Below are positions 9,201-17,885 of a stretch of DNA of 60,671 nucleotides, in pieces. The position numbers and the translations under genes are program-made. A model generated the notes under the pieces. That model had not been told where the DNA came from, did no database searches, and saw only the letters and a list, made by a program, of their open reading frames with translations. Each line of letters opens with the position of its first letter. Position 1 is the stretch's first letter. The DNA comes from an uncultured Prevotella sp. (lineage in GTDB: Bacteria; Bacteroidota; Bacteroidia; Bacteroidales; Bacteroidaceae), in assembly GCA_947165435.1 (NCBI GenBank), contig CAMVAI010000007.1:1-60671 (forward strand), given 5' to 3'.

Positions 9201-12200
9201 GCTGTTTCATCATCAGCATTATAGGTGAGCGAGTCGCACTTCAGCGAATTCTCGTCGGTGGCCGTGGCGTTGATGACCGGCAGGTTCTGCGTGAAGAGGC
9301 TCAGGTTGTTGTACATGGCCCCGTCGCCCTTCTCGTCGTTGGGGAAGGTGATGCTCTCCACCTTGTACCTCAGCGGAGGCAGCATGGCCGAGAACTCGCC
9401 CGTTGCCGGGTCGGTGGCGATGTAGATGAACTTGGTGTTGCTGTTGTCGGTCGCCGTTCCCGCTCCACGGTAGGCCGTGCTCCTGATGCTGTCTGTGGCA
9501 CTCTCCACGCTGATAGGCGTGGTGCCGAAGGTCTTGTTGCCGCGCTCGTCGGTGAGGTAGTTGAACGAGCTTTGCACGTCGCGGTCCAGGCTGAGTTTCA
9601 GCACGGCCTGTCCTATGCGGTTGGTGCTGCGCCTGAAGCCTAACGGCTCGTTCTCGTCCTTGTAGCCTCCGTTGATGCGCCCGGTGACGTTCACCAGTGT
9701 GGAGTCGGTGAAGTTGACCACCTCGTCCTGCATGAAGTTGTAGGTCTCACCCTCCTTCAAGGGGAAGGCCGTCAGCCTGTGACCGTTCCTGTAGGCCTCG
9801 ATGCGGTGCTCTCCGATGGGTACGCTGATGGTGTACTCTCCGTTGACGTCGGTAGTGACCACTCCCTCGCTGGTTGAGGCATAGTTGTCGTCAATCTTGA
9901 ACTGCACGCTATCCACGGGAATGTTCGTGTTCTGGTAGGTCACCGTGCCCTTGACGGTGAAGGCCGAGTTGTCGGTGAAGTCGTAGTTGTTCAGCGCCAG
10001 AGAGCTGGCACTGATGAATCCGTTGCGCGATGTGGGCGTGAAGGTGTGTATGCCCTTCGACGGTGTGAAGGTGTAGGTGGTGCCCGAGCCTATGAACGGT
10101 ATGCCTCGGATGGTGTATTCGCCATTGGCATTGGTCACGCCGTAGCGCGAGAGCTGCTCGTAGGAGGGTATCACTTGCTTCGACGTGATGTTGGTTCCCA
10201 AGGTGGCATGGCGGCCGTTGGGCACGTCGTTGGTGTAGCTGACGTCGAACACCAGCTTGTCCATGCCCTCGTCCATAGGCCAGTAGAGCATGAGGCCCGC
10301 CTCGCGTCCGCTCAACACGCGGTCGTTGTAGTTGGTCTTCTCCTTGTCGGTGAGCAGGTGGTTCCAGACACGCACATCGGAGAAGTAGCCGTGGAAGGCG
10401 TTGGCGTTTAACAGTCCCTCAGAGCCACCCAAGGAGAAGTAGGGCGAAGGTAATACTTCGTCATCATTAGTTTCGTCATCATTAGACATGGTGATATCCT
10501 CGTCGATTTCTTCCCCTGTGTCAAGCAAATAGTCTCTCCACATCCAACTATAATCTCCTGTTGTCTCTAAGGGTGGGACTTTGTTGCCATTGAAAATGAC
10601 CAAATGACCTTTGTAAATAACATAATGTTCGGGAAGGTCTGAGACAAGACTCGCCCCAACCACCTTACTTTTCTTTGTGGCACTGATCGATGTGCTGTCG
10701 TTCACGCTGACTGCCGTTTGCCCTTGGCTGGACGCTAATGACAGCAACGAATAGATGTCGGGCTGAAGCGAAATGTTCAAATCGTAGCTTATACACGTAC
10801 CTTTAGTAAAAGTGACCGTTACAGGGGAAGGTAAATCCACTCGCATTCTGTAGACGTATGTGGTGGTTTCGATGCCCCCCCAAGTCGAGCCCCACGCTCC
10901 CATAATGGACCCACTCCAATTACTTGTAACATCTGCTCCTTTACTTCGAGAGTAAACATAGACACCATCACTGGTATCAACAGAAGGTTGATTCTCATCC
11001 ATTCTCACAGCAATTCCCCTAATTCGGGTGGCCTTGGTGAAAGTTTTTGTTACGCACTCTCTTTGTGTACTTGTACTGTACAGCTGATAGCTGCCATCAT
11101 CATTGATGGCTCCTACATACAGCTTGCCGTAGTTCGGAACATTGGCGATGACGGAACCTACGCTCAGGCCGGCATCGGGCCGTACAAACATCTGCACGGT
11201 GTAGTCCTTGTCATTGCCGAAAACCTTCACCATCGATGTGGTGTCGGCCCGCCAGGTAATACCCGTTGATGCACCATCGACCCGCTTCGAATAGGACTGG
11301 GCGGCATTGCTCTCTATCTCGTCGTTTGAGGTCAGCGTCACACGGACACCTTCCACCGCAGCGCTGCTGTTGTTGTAAGTGATGCTGCCCGAGACGACGC
11401 CGCTTGACTGGCTGAAGCCGTAACTCTTCTTCGAGTAAATCTTAACATTCGTGGCGCTGCGCTGGCCTTGGTAGGCCTCCACCTTGTATTCGTAGTAAAG
11501 ACCGGCACTCACGTTCCTGTCCTCAAAGGAATAGGTGGAGCCTGTGCCCGACACAGAGCCGATGGCCGCCCAGTCGTCGCTGTCAACCTGACGGTGGAAC
11601 AAGTCGTAGGTAGTGGCAGCGGTGCCCGACTGCTCGGCACTCCACTGCAGCAGCACGCTGTTCTCGTAGGTGCCTTTGGTGGCATCGAACTCCGTCACCT
11701 CCGTACCTGCCAACAGGCTGGCGTAGATGGTATCGCTCTTAATGATGTTGTCGCCATTGTTCAGGGGGAGCCGGATTTCGTAATTGTAGGTCACACTCCG
11801 GCTGGAAGCAGTTTCGTCGTTGAACGTCGCCCAGTAGCTGACGCTGGGGTCGGCATCGCCGTAGGCACTGCCTATGTTCTCCCAGTTGCCATTGGGAGCC
11901 TTGCGCCACACCTGGAACTGGGCCGAGCCGTTCACTGGCACACGGCTGTACTGCCATTTCAGCTGGATGCTGGTCTTCACGGTTTTGTCCTGCTGAAAGT
12001 CTTTGATTTTCACCTGGGGGGCCGTCGACATATTGTCGGTCTCAACGTATCCCAGATAGGTTATCATGGCGCTTGAGGGCGCATCGGAAAGAGGACTATA
12101 GTCGCTGTCAGTACCTGAGAAAACGACCTTGGTCTCGTTGCTATCAAGCCAGGCTTTAGGCACTATGAAAACCCTGTACTTATAGTATTTGTTGACTCCA

Positions 12201-13363
12201 ATGCCTCCGTCTTCATAGCTGGTCTCTCCTGACTTCGGAGTGCCGATGGCTATTTTTGTCCAGCTCGCTCCGCTCTGCGCATTGCCGTTTTCCTTGGTTT
12301 CGAGACGGTAAATGATGTATCTCAGGTCTTGCTTATAATAGTTGCCTGTACTGGGCAGCGACCAGATGAGCCTGTTTTTCTTGCTGAACTGGTTGTATTC
12401 CACCGCCACGGAGATGGGTTTGGGAACGGCAGGCACTACGGCATCATGGGTGTAGCTGTAGGTGTCTTTGTAGTAGTAGGTTGACGTTTCCTTGTTCTTC
12501 AAACCGTCGGTGACCTTCACCGTTGCCTTCACTTTCTGGAAGTTGCCTTTGTCGCTGCTGATGTTGATGTAGACCGTCGAATCATTGCTGCCACAGTCGA
12601 ATGTCTTGGTCTCAGTCTTCTTCGTCCCGTCGTTGAGCGTGTATTCCAGCTTGACCTCATAGGAGTTGTCGAACTGATAGTAGTCTTTCAACTTCGGATG
12701 GTCGGCTATTCCCTTGACGCGAGGGGGCATGGTAAAGGCTATTTGCTTGGCATTGGGTCGCGAAAAACTGTAATCCTCACGGTCCAGTGATTCTTGGTTC
12801 AGCCTCTTCGGCAGGTAAATGGGGCCGTTCTTGGTAAGCTCATAGGTATGACTACCGTCATCGTGGCCCTCTATGTCCAGCTCCATATAGAGATACAGGG
12901 TCTTTTCGGAAAGCCCAGGATCCCAGTAGTAGTCAACCACGGCGTAAGGCTTTTGATGGTTGTTCGATGCATTGACATAATAGGCTTTAGACGTACCGTA
13001 AACTACCAGGCTGTCACGGTCGCGGTACACGTTGTGGACAATAGCGGAGGAACCTTCCCTTTTGGTGAGCATAATTACAGGAAAGGCATCATGTTCATCC
13101 TGATTGGAGTTCCACATGGTCATGAGCGAATATTTGGTACCTTCCTTATTAGGTTTTTCGTAAGCAACGACTCTTCCCGCATCCATCCAGCTGTCATGGC
13201 CTTTTAGGTCGGCGACAAGGGCTGTGATGCGTATGCGGTTGTTGCCCACTAACTCAGCATGGTAATGGCTGGATGACAGCATGTCGTTGGCACGTGCTTG
13301 CCTCGGGCACAACAAAATGGTCATGAAGGCGGCGAGCCATAGGAGGTGTTTAGTCTGTTTCAT
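3218..13363 (-). CDS. Giant T9SS-type surface protein with LamG and FN3-like domains
   Basis: This is a 3381-residue protein. A signal peptide (MKQTKHLLWLAAFMTILLCP, cut after about residue 25) is followed by a novel N-terminal region, about three fibronectin-III-like modules (residues 310-700), a first LamG/concanavalin fold (about 720-1040, with a long insert, ending VRVWNHLL and LYWPMDEG) and carboxypeptidase-regulatory-like repeats (about 1110-1260). A long unrecognised middle follows, then two more LamG folds (about 2330-2490 and 2540-2690) and two GWNW modules near 3010-3150. The last 45 residues (WFDLSGRKL, then KKGVYIKNGEKKVVK) resemble the C-terminal sorting tails of Prevotella T9SS cargo. 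It should be exported and displayed on the surface, perhaps binding glycans. No catalytic motif is seen. It heads a three-gene operon and faces a divergent regulator. Some stretches (around 8340-8500, 10480-11100 and 12100 onward) look richer in AT than the rest. Confidence 0.8.
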   Translation of the reverse strand: MKQTKHLLWLAAFMTILLCPRQARANDMLSSSHYHAELVGNNRIRITALVADLKGHDSWMDAGRVVAYEKPNKEGTKYSLMTMWNSNQDEHDAFPVIMLTKREGSSAIVHNVYRDRDSLVVYGTSKAYYVNASNNHQKPYAVVDYYWDPGLSEKTLYLYMELDIEGHDDGSHTYELTKNGPIYLPKRLNQESLDREDYSFSRPNAKQIAFTMPPRVKGIADHPKLKDYYQFDNSYEVKLEYTLNDGTKKTETKTFDCGSNDSTVYINISSDKGNFQKVKATVKVTDGLKNKETSTYYYKDTYSYTHDAVVPAVPKPISVAVEYNQFSKKNRLIWSLPSTGNYYKQDLRYIIYRLETKENGNAQSGASWTKIAIGTPKSGETSYEDGGIGVNKYYKYRVFIVPKAWLDSNETKVVFSGTDSDYSPLSDAPSSAMITYLGYVETDNMSTAPQVKIKDFQQDKTVKTSIQLKWQYSRVPVNGSAQFQVWRKAPNGNWENIGSAYGDADPSVSYWATFNDETASSRSVTYNYEIRLPLNNGDNIIKSDTIYASLLAGTEVTEFDATKGTYENSVLLQWSAEQSGTAATTYDLFHRQVDSDDWAAIGSVSGTGSTYSFEDRNVSAGLYYEYKVEAYQGQRSATNVKIYSKKSYGFSQSSGVVSGSITYNNSSAAVEGVRVTLTSNDEIESNAAQSYSKRVDGASTGITWRADTTSMVKVFGNDKDYTVQMFVRPDAGLSVGSVIANVPNYGKLYVGAINDDGSYQLYSTSTQRECVTKTFTKATRIRGIAVRMDENQPSVDTSDGVYVYSRSKGADVTSNWSGSIMGAWGSTWGGIETTTYVYRMRVDLPSPVTVTFTKGTCISYDLNISLQPDIYSLLSLASSQGQTAVSVNDSTSISATKKSKVVGASLVSDLPEHYVIYKGHLVIFNGNKVPPLETTGDYSWMWRDYLLDTGEEIDEDITMSNDDETNDDEVLPSPYFSLGGSEGLLNANAFHGYFSDVRVWNHLLTDKEKTNYNDRVLSGREAGLMLYWPMDEGMDKLVFDVSYTNDVPNGRHATLGTNITSKQVIPSYEQLSRYGVTNANGEYTIRGIPFIGSGTTYTFTPSKGIHTFTPTSRNGFISASSLALNNYDFTDNSAFTVKGTVTYQNTNIPVDSVQFKIDDNYASTSEGVVTTDVNGEYTISVPIGEHRIEAYRNGHRLTAFPLKEGETYNFMQDEVVNFTDSTLVNVTGRINGGYKDENEPLGFRRSTNRIGQAVLKLSLDRDVQSSFNYLTDERGNKTFGTTPISVESATDSIRSTAYRGAGTATDNSNTKFIYIATDPATGEFSAMLPPLRYKVESITFPNDEKGDGAMYNNLSLFTQNLPVINATATDENSLKCDSLTYNADDETASNTQYYYYTAKFMRQLRNEPHITVTQKDMKYGAFGAEKVTALNPITRDETEVTVVTYDDNAKSFSYDYGYPLFCQNKMYSMMIGVSETYTNVDTKAVFAEVPRDAVITVENEGSCSTAVVAEEVDYEGEHLVPGDVYEVSRFTCVPDATGTVGYHWTAGFPNVNDNFVRHLTISAEVNGRETMWKAPGSQSGALDMVVLGGLSTGTNFVTEGPDCIDMVIRRPPGSTSYATWATDSVVSYNYMSSKNWGYTDSGGIIAEVGIVMSVSYNTTLISVGTEIGAGVRNDHREDEVWDNNYSTGNGHSYSVAEALSTPAYDTYTQNNGDTYIGCKTNLLFGKGKAVNLFKQTDGSYKLDCQETICTGETFGTTFVYPQQYIEDVLIPNWLMLRDNYLTHVTDTTTATNIPTVNGRVMFYTPLNKGDKDWGKVGTYKIVNGLGANAQYADSVQLCNTHINNWRNQMAENERDKLNVFGDAKYLDKNYSIAGGTSVSQTITTTVSEEEQQDSSHSYTKNNDFRVGFYASGVRAEYQHQWNKTSGTKTAEGKETSKSNTFTWVMSDAEPSTALSVDVFKSKLGWGPVFRTRGGQSSNPYEGATYTKYHNPGVQLDMATMRVENPDLRVDGATTLTNIPSGTAAKFNLKLVNASETNNVCTYKLECVDGTNPKGAVLTIDGYELSSGHEGRTFRMEGGQTIDKVLYLSQPAGDRSVMDFEDIKLVLRSLNDTSTISRPVAISVHFIPASATIDMAVNRTVLNRSDYENNGGFLVTMTNLNRQDEGLKGIRVQYRRKGMNNWSLAKEWQIKKDEDDVLPPDVEELPEGAQFSTAVTFAEDGIYELRTQTFGMYGYEEVTYATDIVEVTQDLRGPKVLGSPYPQGTSDYVDRGNIHLTFNEAFNTNALSKSDNFIIEGNLNNAIFGKNQVNNPDVALQLESNGVKTQSAYQLAGTDLAVETWIYRQGDGNIVRIGTESQGLAFGTTDDGKAQLTVGSEVYTSDVSIPEGKWVYLAMTYNRNGLTDSHATVNAIYADDAHDRPVVLFENKTTEMLDGQGKLAVGGNGMVGRMRDLALWNVAKDIDQLYVSREELKAAYVPGLLGYWRMDEGHGLTLVDKARSRNMEMTDESWYINNRNLSAHLEANDSLAVDIRTFAPRNTDNFAIEMWFRGEQAKNGNASLLNIPQNISVGFEDGKLAINTYDIVKTGGVEEVKPKSHEVLSNTDYSDNSWHHFALNVRRGMSAIAYVDGKAVKTMPESNIPVPAGSIMYVGQKFCGDVDELRIWNASLMGNSIDQHRYERLDNSYAGLVAYFPFEDIHRTQTGTVITEFKTDNFGTAGELFSIKNSELPAQGITAPALLPGSQRMRLDATEFDFTASDKEIYLSFPDDMLPRMDGNDITITVKNVKDEHGNVSEPVEWTFRCNWSALRLTLDNDRVRKNFDETITVEATVASASNAAEDYELVNLPWWLKTGDTIGTTDTEGTTLAFTIPANIPVGHYQDYIYVKDKQGIVRSSNLSLVVTGDEPDWSFDAGQYMSNMTLTGQIYVGNRMLVYEDSKIGAFNAAGQCVGVARPVYVPTRDAYYVNLVIYGETNDNSKNNCGFQLYDSSTGITCPLVLYQMPGDDTALKDSLTFRSNDILGSYDSPVNFIATDAIKQQRPLDKGWNWVSLYVKGMDSDSLHANYVFKPDVIKMMYEVKGHTAGDKPKFNDQTMSYELLGMLDSLAAGQMYKVRMKDDYYFSVIGKPVDVEETKQTIRSGWNWIGPLTSYVMPPDVAFADLNPQKGDMVKSRTSFAQYNGFVWEGMLQEIAPACGYLYLSKAGESKDFHYPKVTLPAIQAVSRKAAADDERHWTVDDINRFPDNMTVLANLTAPDGMEIDDAEMAAFIDGECRGTVRCKGGYYFLTVMGISAEDTYKPLTLKAWYQQQEYSVAGAKMTFVSDASYGSFDEGVVELSLMLSSGINSITVGSEGQDNWFDLSGRKLQDEPAKKGVYIKNGEKKVVK

Positions 13364-13398
13364 ATCTTTATAGGTTTAGTTTATCTTACTTGTAATAT

Positions 13399-13407
13399 GC
13401 AAAGATA
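13399..13407 (-). promoter_or_regulatory. -7 element for the giant surface-protein operon
   Basis: Read on the minus strand this is TATCTTTGC, a full match to the Bacteroidota -7 consensus, 36 bases before the ATG at 13363. A TTTG lies only 11 bases upstream of it, too close for a normal -33, so the promoter may need an activator. The divergent AraC-type regulator is the obvious candidate (inference). Confidence 0.6.
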
Positions 13408-13542
13408 CGTTATTTTACCAAACAGTATGTTCTCACGGCGCACAATTTTGTTCTCACGACGCACAAACTACTTTTTTTTACGCAAATTCTACATTTCATC
13501 GGAATATTGTCGTATGGGAAGGTGAGATTTCTTCATAAATCA

Positions 13543-13575
13543 TTTGGCAGATTATGAAGAAAACACTACCTTTGC
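13543..13575 (+). promoter_or_regulatory. Consensus promoter of the TPR/AraC regulator
   Basis: TTTG at 13543-13546, a 20-base spacer and TACCTTTGC at 13567-13575 form a textbook Bacteroidota -33/-7 pair. The ATG follows at 13592, so the leader would be about 12 bases. The position rules out the earlier in-frame ATG at 13544. Confidence 0.75.
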
Positions 13576-13591
13576 ACACAACATACAGAAT

Positions 13592-15262
13592 ATGAAAAAA
13601 CTTATCTTTATCTTCGCAGGACTGCTGGCGCTGGGCGCTTGTCAGGAAAAGAGTCAGCCAACCGCCGTTATGGTATCGGATGCCGACAGCATCTATACCT
13701 ATGATTTTATTAAAATGCACTTCGTGAAGGAGCCGGAACGGTGTCTAGGGCTTATCGATACTGCCGAGATGAAGGGGACGATGACCCAGGACAGCTGTAA
13801 CATGATGCGCAGCTATGTGTATAACACGGGTATGCAAGACCGCAAGCAGGGCCGACACTACATGCGGCTGGTACTGGACCGCGAAGGACTGGATAAGACG
13901 AGTGATGTCTATATCTCTACACTCGATGCTTACAGCACGCTATGCATGACGGAGGGAAAGGCCGAAGAGACGTTGAACGCAGCACTCGAAGGCATCGAAC
14001 TGGCCCGCCAGCGTGGCTTTAAGCGCCAGGAGGCATCCTTCTACGCCACAGCAGGCTCAGCTATGGAGTTGCAGCGTCCAGGTTCGGGCGAGGCGTATTT
14101 GAGGAAAGCCATCGACATCATCAGAAGTATGGACGACGCAGGTGCCCAGCCTAAAGCGTCGTACTATATGAGTCTGCTGGCCCAGAGGCTTGGCGAGAAT
14201 AAGAAATATGCCGAAGGGGCACAGGTGTGCCGCGAGCGACTGGCCTTTATCGACGAGATGGAGCAGAAGGGCATCAAGATGCCAGCAGGTTACTACGAGA
14301 AACAGCGGGGCGGTGCCTACTGCGTGCTGGCCTGCTGCGAGGCGGAGCTGGGACACATGGACGAGGCCCGACGCGCTGCCGAGAGCTATGAGAAGACATC
14401 ATACGCCAAGACACGTTCAGGACAGTTCAACATTCTGCCCTACTACGTTAAGACGGGTAACAAGGCCCGCGTGGAGCAGTTGAGCGAACGACAGGAGGAA
14501 TTGCGACAGCAAGACGACACCATCAGCGAAATATATCGCACGCTGTTCATCAACAAAGCTAACCTGTATAAGGCACTGGGTGACTACCGCCACGCCTTCG
14601 AGGCCACCACGCGCGCCTCAGTGATTCAAGACAGCATCATGGCCCGTGAGCGCGACAGCAAGGCTGAAGAGTATGGGGTGAAATTCAAAACTCTGGAGGC
14701 CGAGATGGCGCTGAAGGAGAAAGAGGCCAGCGAGCGCATACACCTTATTATAATTATAGCCCTCGTCATCATCGTTGTACTGGGTGTACTCGCCCTATGG
14801 CGCATCATGATAGACAGACACCGGCTGAACGTGCGCAACCGCGACCTGTATGCCACCTTACAGCAGATGCTGGAAAAGCAGAAAGAAGCGGAACAGATGC
14901 TGGAAGATACCCCTGAGACAGAACTATCGGGTACGCAACAGCTGTATCAGCGCATCGTCAGACTGATGAAGGAACAGAAGCCATATACCGACAACAACAT
15001 GAATCGCGACAGTCTGGCACAGATGCTGGGCACCAATTACAATCTGTTGGCTGACGCCATAAGAGAATGTGCCAACGGACAGTCAATTGGCGACTTCATA
15101 GAAGACTGGCGATTGCGCCATGCCGCACATCTGCTGGCCGAGACCGACCACTCGATAGGCCTCGTCATGGAGATGAGCGGATTTGTCAGCCGTAGCCACT
15201 TCAACACCATTTTCCGCCAGCGGTTCAAGATGACACCATCAGAATATCGTAAGGCGACGTGA
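13592..15262 (+). CDS. Membrane-anchored TPR regulator with AraC-type output domain
   Basis: The 556-residue protein starts with a lipoprotein-like signal (MKKLIFIFAGLLALGAC, Cys17). A long helical region of TPR-like repeats follows to about residue 370, then one transmembrane segment (IHLIIIIALVIIVVLGVLAL, about 383-405), a coiled linker and an AraC-family DNA-binding domain at about 467-556 (final helix VSRSHFNTIFRQRFKMTPSE). The topology predicts TPRs outside the inner membrane and the DNA-binding domain in the cytoplasm, that is, a one-protein membrane sensor. It is divergent from the giant surface-protein operon, 229 bases away, so I infer that it controls that operon. The ATG at 13592 is preferred because the promoter overlaps the longer frame. 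A LuxR-type analogue of nearly equal length lies at 24829. Confidence 0.8.
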   Translation: MKKLIFIFAGLLALGACQEKSQPTAVMVSDADSIYTYDFIKMHFVKEPERCLGLIDTAEMKGTMTQDSCNMMRSYVYNTGMQDRKQGRHYMRLVLDREGLDKTSDVYISTLDAYSTLCMTEGKAEETLNAALEGIELARQRGFKRQEASFYATAGSAMELQRPGSGEAYLRKAIDIIRSMDDAGAQPKASYYMSLLAQRLGENKKYAEGAQVCRERLAFIDEMEQKGIKMPAGYYEKQRGGAYCVLACCEAELGHMDEARRAAESYEKTSYAKTRSGQFNILPYYVKTGNKARVEQLSERQEELRQQDDTISEIYRTLFINKANLYKALGDYRHAFEATTRASVIQDSIMARERDSKAEEYGVKFKTLEAEMALKEKEASERIHLIIIIALVIIVVLGVLALWRIMIDRHRLNVRNRDLYATLQQMLEKQKEAEQMLEDTPETELSGTQQLYQRIVRLMKEQKPYTDNNMNRDSLAQMLGTNYNLLADAIRECANGQSIGDFIEDWRLRHAAHLLAETDHSIGLVMEMSGFVSRSHFNTIFRQRFKMTPSEYRKAT

Positions 15263-15291
15263 AAAGTGAACGAAGTGTCAATGTTTTTTCG

Positions 15292-15300
15292 TAACTTTGC
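15292..15300 (+). promoter_or_regulatory. -7 element just before the rRNA methyltransferase
   Basis: TAACTTTGC ends only 7 bases before the ATG at 15308. Since transcription starts a few bases after this element, the mRNA would have almost no leader. No TTTG is found at the proper -33 distance. Confidence 0.55.
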
Positions 15301-15307
15301 GGCCATT

Positions 15308-16525
15308 ATGACAGTATTACCACTTGCATTCACTGAAGAGACGCGGCGCTTGATGGGCGACGAACGCTTCGAACGCTACCTGCAGTCGTTCGAGGAAGAA
15401 CCGCCCGTGAGCATACGGCTGAACCCCATGAAGGCTGGCGCGATGACCGTCGCCGACGGCGAACTGGTGCCTTGGTGCCTCACAGGCTATTACCTGAAGA
15501 GCCGCCCCAACTTCACCATGGACCCGCTGCTGCATGCCGGCTGTTACTATGTGCAAGAGGCCGCCTCGATGTTCGTTGACGAGGTGATAAGACAGTGTGC
15601 CAAGGGCCACGAACTGCACAACGCCCTTGACCTCTGTGCTGCCCCCGGCGGCAAATCTACGCTGCTGCGGGCTGCACTGCCGGAAAGCTGCATGCTCTAT
15701 TCCAACGAGCCCATCCGCCAGCGAGCCAGCATCCTGGCAGAGAACGTCGGCAAGTGGGGCTATGCGGGCCACGTCGTCACCAACTGCTATCCTCACGACT
15801 ATCGCCGGGCGGGCATGCTGTTCGACCTCATTCTGTGCGACGTGCCGTGCTCCGGCGAAGGCATGTTTCGCAAAGACCCCGCTACCATTGGCGAGTGGAG
15901 CCTGCAACAGGTGGAGAAATGCCGGCAGCTGCAGCGCGAGATTGTTGCCGATGCGTGGGCATGTCTGCGCGATGGCGGAATACTCGTCTATAGCACGTGT
16001 ACCTTTAATACTAAGGAGAACGAAGAAAACATCCGCTGGATGCTCGACGAGTTCGATGCCGAGGCTATTCCCATCAGGACGGATGCCGAATGGCACATCA
16101 CCGGTTCGCTGCTCAGCGGGTTCACGGAGCCGGTGTATCGTTTCATTCCCGGCATCACGCGCAGCGAAGGACTGTTTCTGTGCGTCGTCAGGAAAAACGG
16201 CGACACAGGCCATGCCGCACGCCGCGCTGACAAGTTGCAGCTGAAAGGAAAAGTGGCACAGAGCCTGATGCCGCTCGAAGTGCTGACGGGCAACTACCCG
16301 CTGGTGGACGTCAGCTACCAGCAGGCCATAGCCTACCTGCGCCGCGAAGCCATCGTGCTACCTGCCGACTGTCCGCGCGGACTGGTGACGGTCTGTTTCC
16401 AAGGACACCCGTTAGGTCTGGCGAAGAACATCGGCACACGGGCCAACAACCTATACCCCAAAGAATGGAGAATCAAGACCACACACATACCTACCGATTA
16501 TGAAGCAATACTTAGACATACTTAA
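15308..16525 (+). CDS. RsmF/NOL1-NOP2-sun family rRNA cytosine-C5 methyltransferase
   Basis: This 405-residue protein has the SAM-binding motif [12 protein letters not shown], the [14 protein letters not shown] motif with one catalytic-type cysteine and [15 protein letters not shown] with the second. These two cysteines mark m5C methyltransferases. The FRKDP variant and a C-terminal extension (about residues 290-405) resemble RsmF-type enzymes that modify 16S rRNA. The N-terminal R-L-N-P-M-K substrate motif is present. I use the ATG at 15308 because the promoter occupies 15292-15300, inside the longer frame. The 3' end overlaps thyA by 26 bases, so the two are translationally linked. Confidence 0.85.
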   Translation: MTVLPLAFTEETRRLMGDERFERYLQSFEEEPPVSIRLNPMKAGAMTVADGELVPWCLTGYYLKSRPNFTMDPLLHAGCYYVQEAASMFVDEVIRQCAKGHELHNALDLCAAPGGKSTLLRAALPESCMLYSNEPIRQRASILAENVGKWGYAGHVVTNCYPHDYRRAGMLFDLILCDVPCSGEGMFRKDPATIGEWSLQQVEKCRQLQREIVADAWACLRDGGILVYSTCTFNTKENEENIRWMLDEFDAEAIPIRTDAEWHITGSLLSGFTEPVYRFIPGITRSEGLFLCVVRKNGDTGHAARRADKLQLKGKVAQSLMPLEVLTGNYPLVDVSYQQAIAYLRREAIVLPADCPRGLVTVCFQGHPLGLAKNIGTRANNLYPKEWRIKTTHIPTDYEAILRHT

Positions 16526-17315
16526 CCGCATCCTGACCGAAGGCACCCAGAAGGGCGACCGCACCGGCACGGGCACCATCAGCATCTTCGGTACGCAGAG
16601 TCGCTACGCCCTGAAAGACGGGTTCCCCCTGCTCACCACCAAGAAGCTGCATCTGAAGTCGATTATCTACGAACTGCTGTGGTTCCTACAGGGCGACACC
16701 AACGTACACTACCTGCAGGAGCATGGCGTGCGCATCTGGAACGAGTGGGCCGACGAGAACGGCGAGCTGGGGCCCGTCTATGGGCACCAGTGGCGGTCGT
16801 GGCCCGACTACGACGGCGGCGTGATAGACCAGATACAATACGTGGTTGACCAGCTGAAGACCAATCCCAACTCGCGCCGCATGATTGTCTCAGCATGGAA
16901 CGTGGCCGAGGTGAACCGCATGGCTCTGCCCCCATGCCACACCATCTTCCAGTTCTATGTGGACTATCCCAACGGACAAGACGCAAGGGGTCGCCTGTCG
17001 CTACAGCTCTACCAGCGCTCGGCCGATACCTTCCTCGGTGTGCCGTTCAACATTGCCTCGTATGCCCTGTTGCTGCAGATGATGGCCCAGGTGACGGGTT
17101 TCGAGCCCGGCGACTTTATCCACACCACCGGCGACACCCACCTCTATCTGAACCATCTGGACCAGGCCCGCCTGCAACTCACGCGCACGCCGCGCCCCCT
17201 ACCCCGCATGATGATCAATCCTGACGTGAAGGACATCTTCTCGTTCCACTACGACGACTTCCTGCTTGAGGGCTACGACCCCTGGCCGCACATCAAGGCT
17301 GAGGTGAGCGTGTGA
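16500..17315 (+). CDS. thyA: Thymidylate synthase
   Basis: This 271-residue enzyme converts dUMP to dTMP using methylene-tetrahydrofolate and releases dihydrofolate. The sequence opens [15 protein letters not shown], has the R-T-G-T-G phosphate-binding segment and carries the nucleophile in the P-P-C-H motif (Cys146, the same number as in E. coli). It also has [10 protein letters not shown] and a terminal A-E-V-S-V. Length is normal for the family. It overlaps the upstream methyltransferase gene and precedes folA, the enzyme that recycles its dihydrofolate product, so the operon is functionally coherent. Confidence 0.97.
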   Translation: MKQYLDILNRILTEGTQKGDRTGTGTISIFGTQSRYALKDGFPLLTTKKLHLKSIIYELLWFLQGDTNVHYLQEHGVRIWNEWADENGELGPVYGHQWRSWPDYDGGVIDQIQYVVDQLKTNPNSRRMIVSAWNVAEVNRMALPPCHTIFQFYVDYPNGQDARGRLSLQLYQRSADTFLGVPFNIASYALLLQMMAQVTGFEPGDFIHTTGDTHLYLNHLDQARLQLTRTPRPLPRMMINPDVKDIFSFHYDDFLLEGYDPWPHIKAEVSV

Positions 17316-17361
17316 AGGAATGAGAAATGAGGAATGAGTAATGAGAAATGAGAAATTAGAA
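17316..17361 (+). repeat. GAGAAAT-type degenerate repeat between thyA and folA
   Basis: The spacer is almost wholly built from copies of (A)ATGAGAAAT/(A)ATGAGGAAT, each 7-8 bases. It contains several in-frame ATGs, which create the false longer start of folA at 17341 (M-R-N-E-K-L-E-M). Similar GAGAAAT strings are common intergenic filler in Prevotella as I recall them. Confidence 0.6.
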
Positions 17362-17844
17362 ATGACCATATCCATGATTGCTGCCGTAGCCCGCAACAGG
17401 GCCATCGGCTTTAAGAACAAACTGATATACTGGCTGCCGAACGACCTGAAGCGTTTCAAACAACTCACCACGGGTCACACCATACTGATGGGGCGCAAGA
17501 CCTTCGAGTCGCTGCCGAAGGGGGCACTGCCCAACCGCCGCAACTGCGTGCTTTCGCACAGTGTGAGCCAGTTGCCGGGCTGCGAATGTTTCACCAGCTG
17601 GAACGACTTCATAGCCACTTGCCAGCCCGACGAGGAGATATACATCATCGGCGGAGCCACACTCTACCAGCAGCTCATCGACAAAGCCGACCGCCTGTGC
17701 CTGACAGAAATCGACGACACACCGACGGAGGCCGATGCCTTCTTCCCCGACTACAGCGGATGGAAAGCAGTATGCCGCGAAATACACACCAAGGACGACA
17801 AGCATCAGTACGACTACGCCTTCGTTGACTATGTCAGATACTGA
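17362..17844 (+). CDS. folA: Dihydrofolate reductase
   Basis: The 160-residue enzyme reduces dihydrofolate to tetrahydrofolate with NADPH. Diagnostic motifs are MTISMIAAVARNRAIGFKN, the L-I-Y-W-L-P-N-D-L-K-R-F-K substrate helix with its conserved Asp, T-I-L-M-G-R-K-T-F-E-S-L-P and the glycine-rich I-I-G-G-A-T-L-Y cofactor loop. I place the start at 17362 because the seven extra residues from 17341 are translated repeat. It lies directly after thyA, 46 bases away, and ends 41 bases before the convergent ExbD gene. Confidence 0.95.
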   Translation: MTISMIAAVARNRAIGFKNKLIYWLPNDLKRFKQLTTGHTILMGRKTFESLPKGALPNRRNCVLSHSVSQLPGCECFTSWNDFIATCQPDEEIYIIGGATLYQQLIDKADRLCLTEIDDTPTEADAFFPDYSGWKAVCREIHTKDDKHQYDYAFVDYVRY

Positions 17845-17885
17845 GCTTTCCCCCCGCTTTGTCTCAAACCACAAATGTCACGAAT

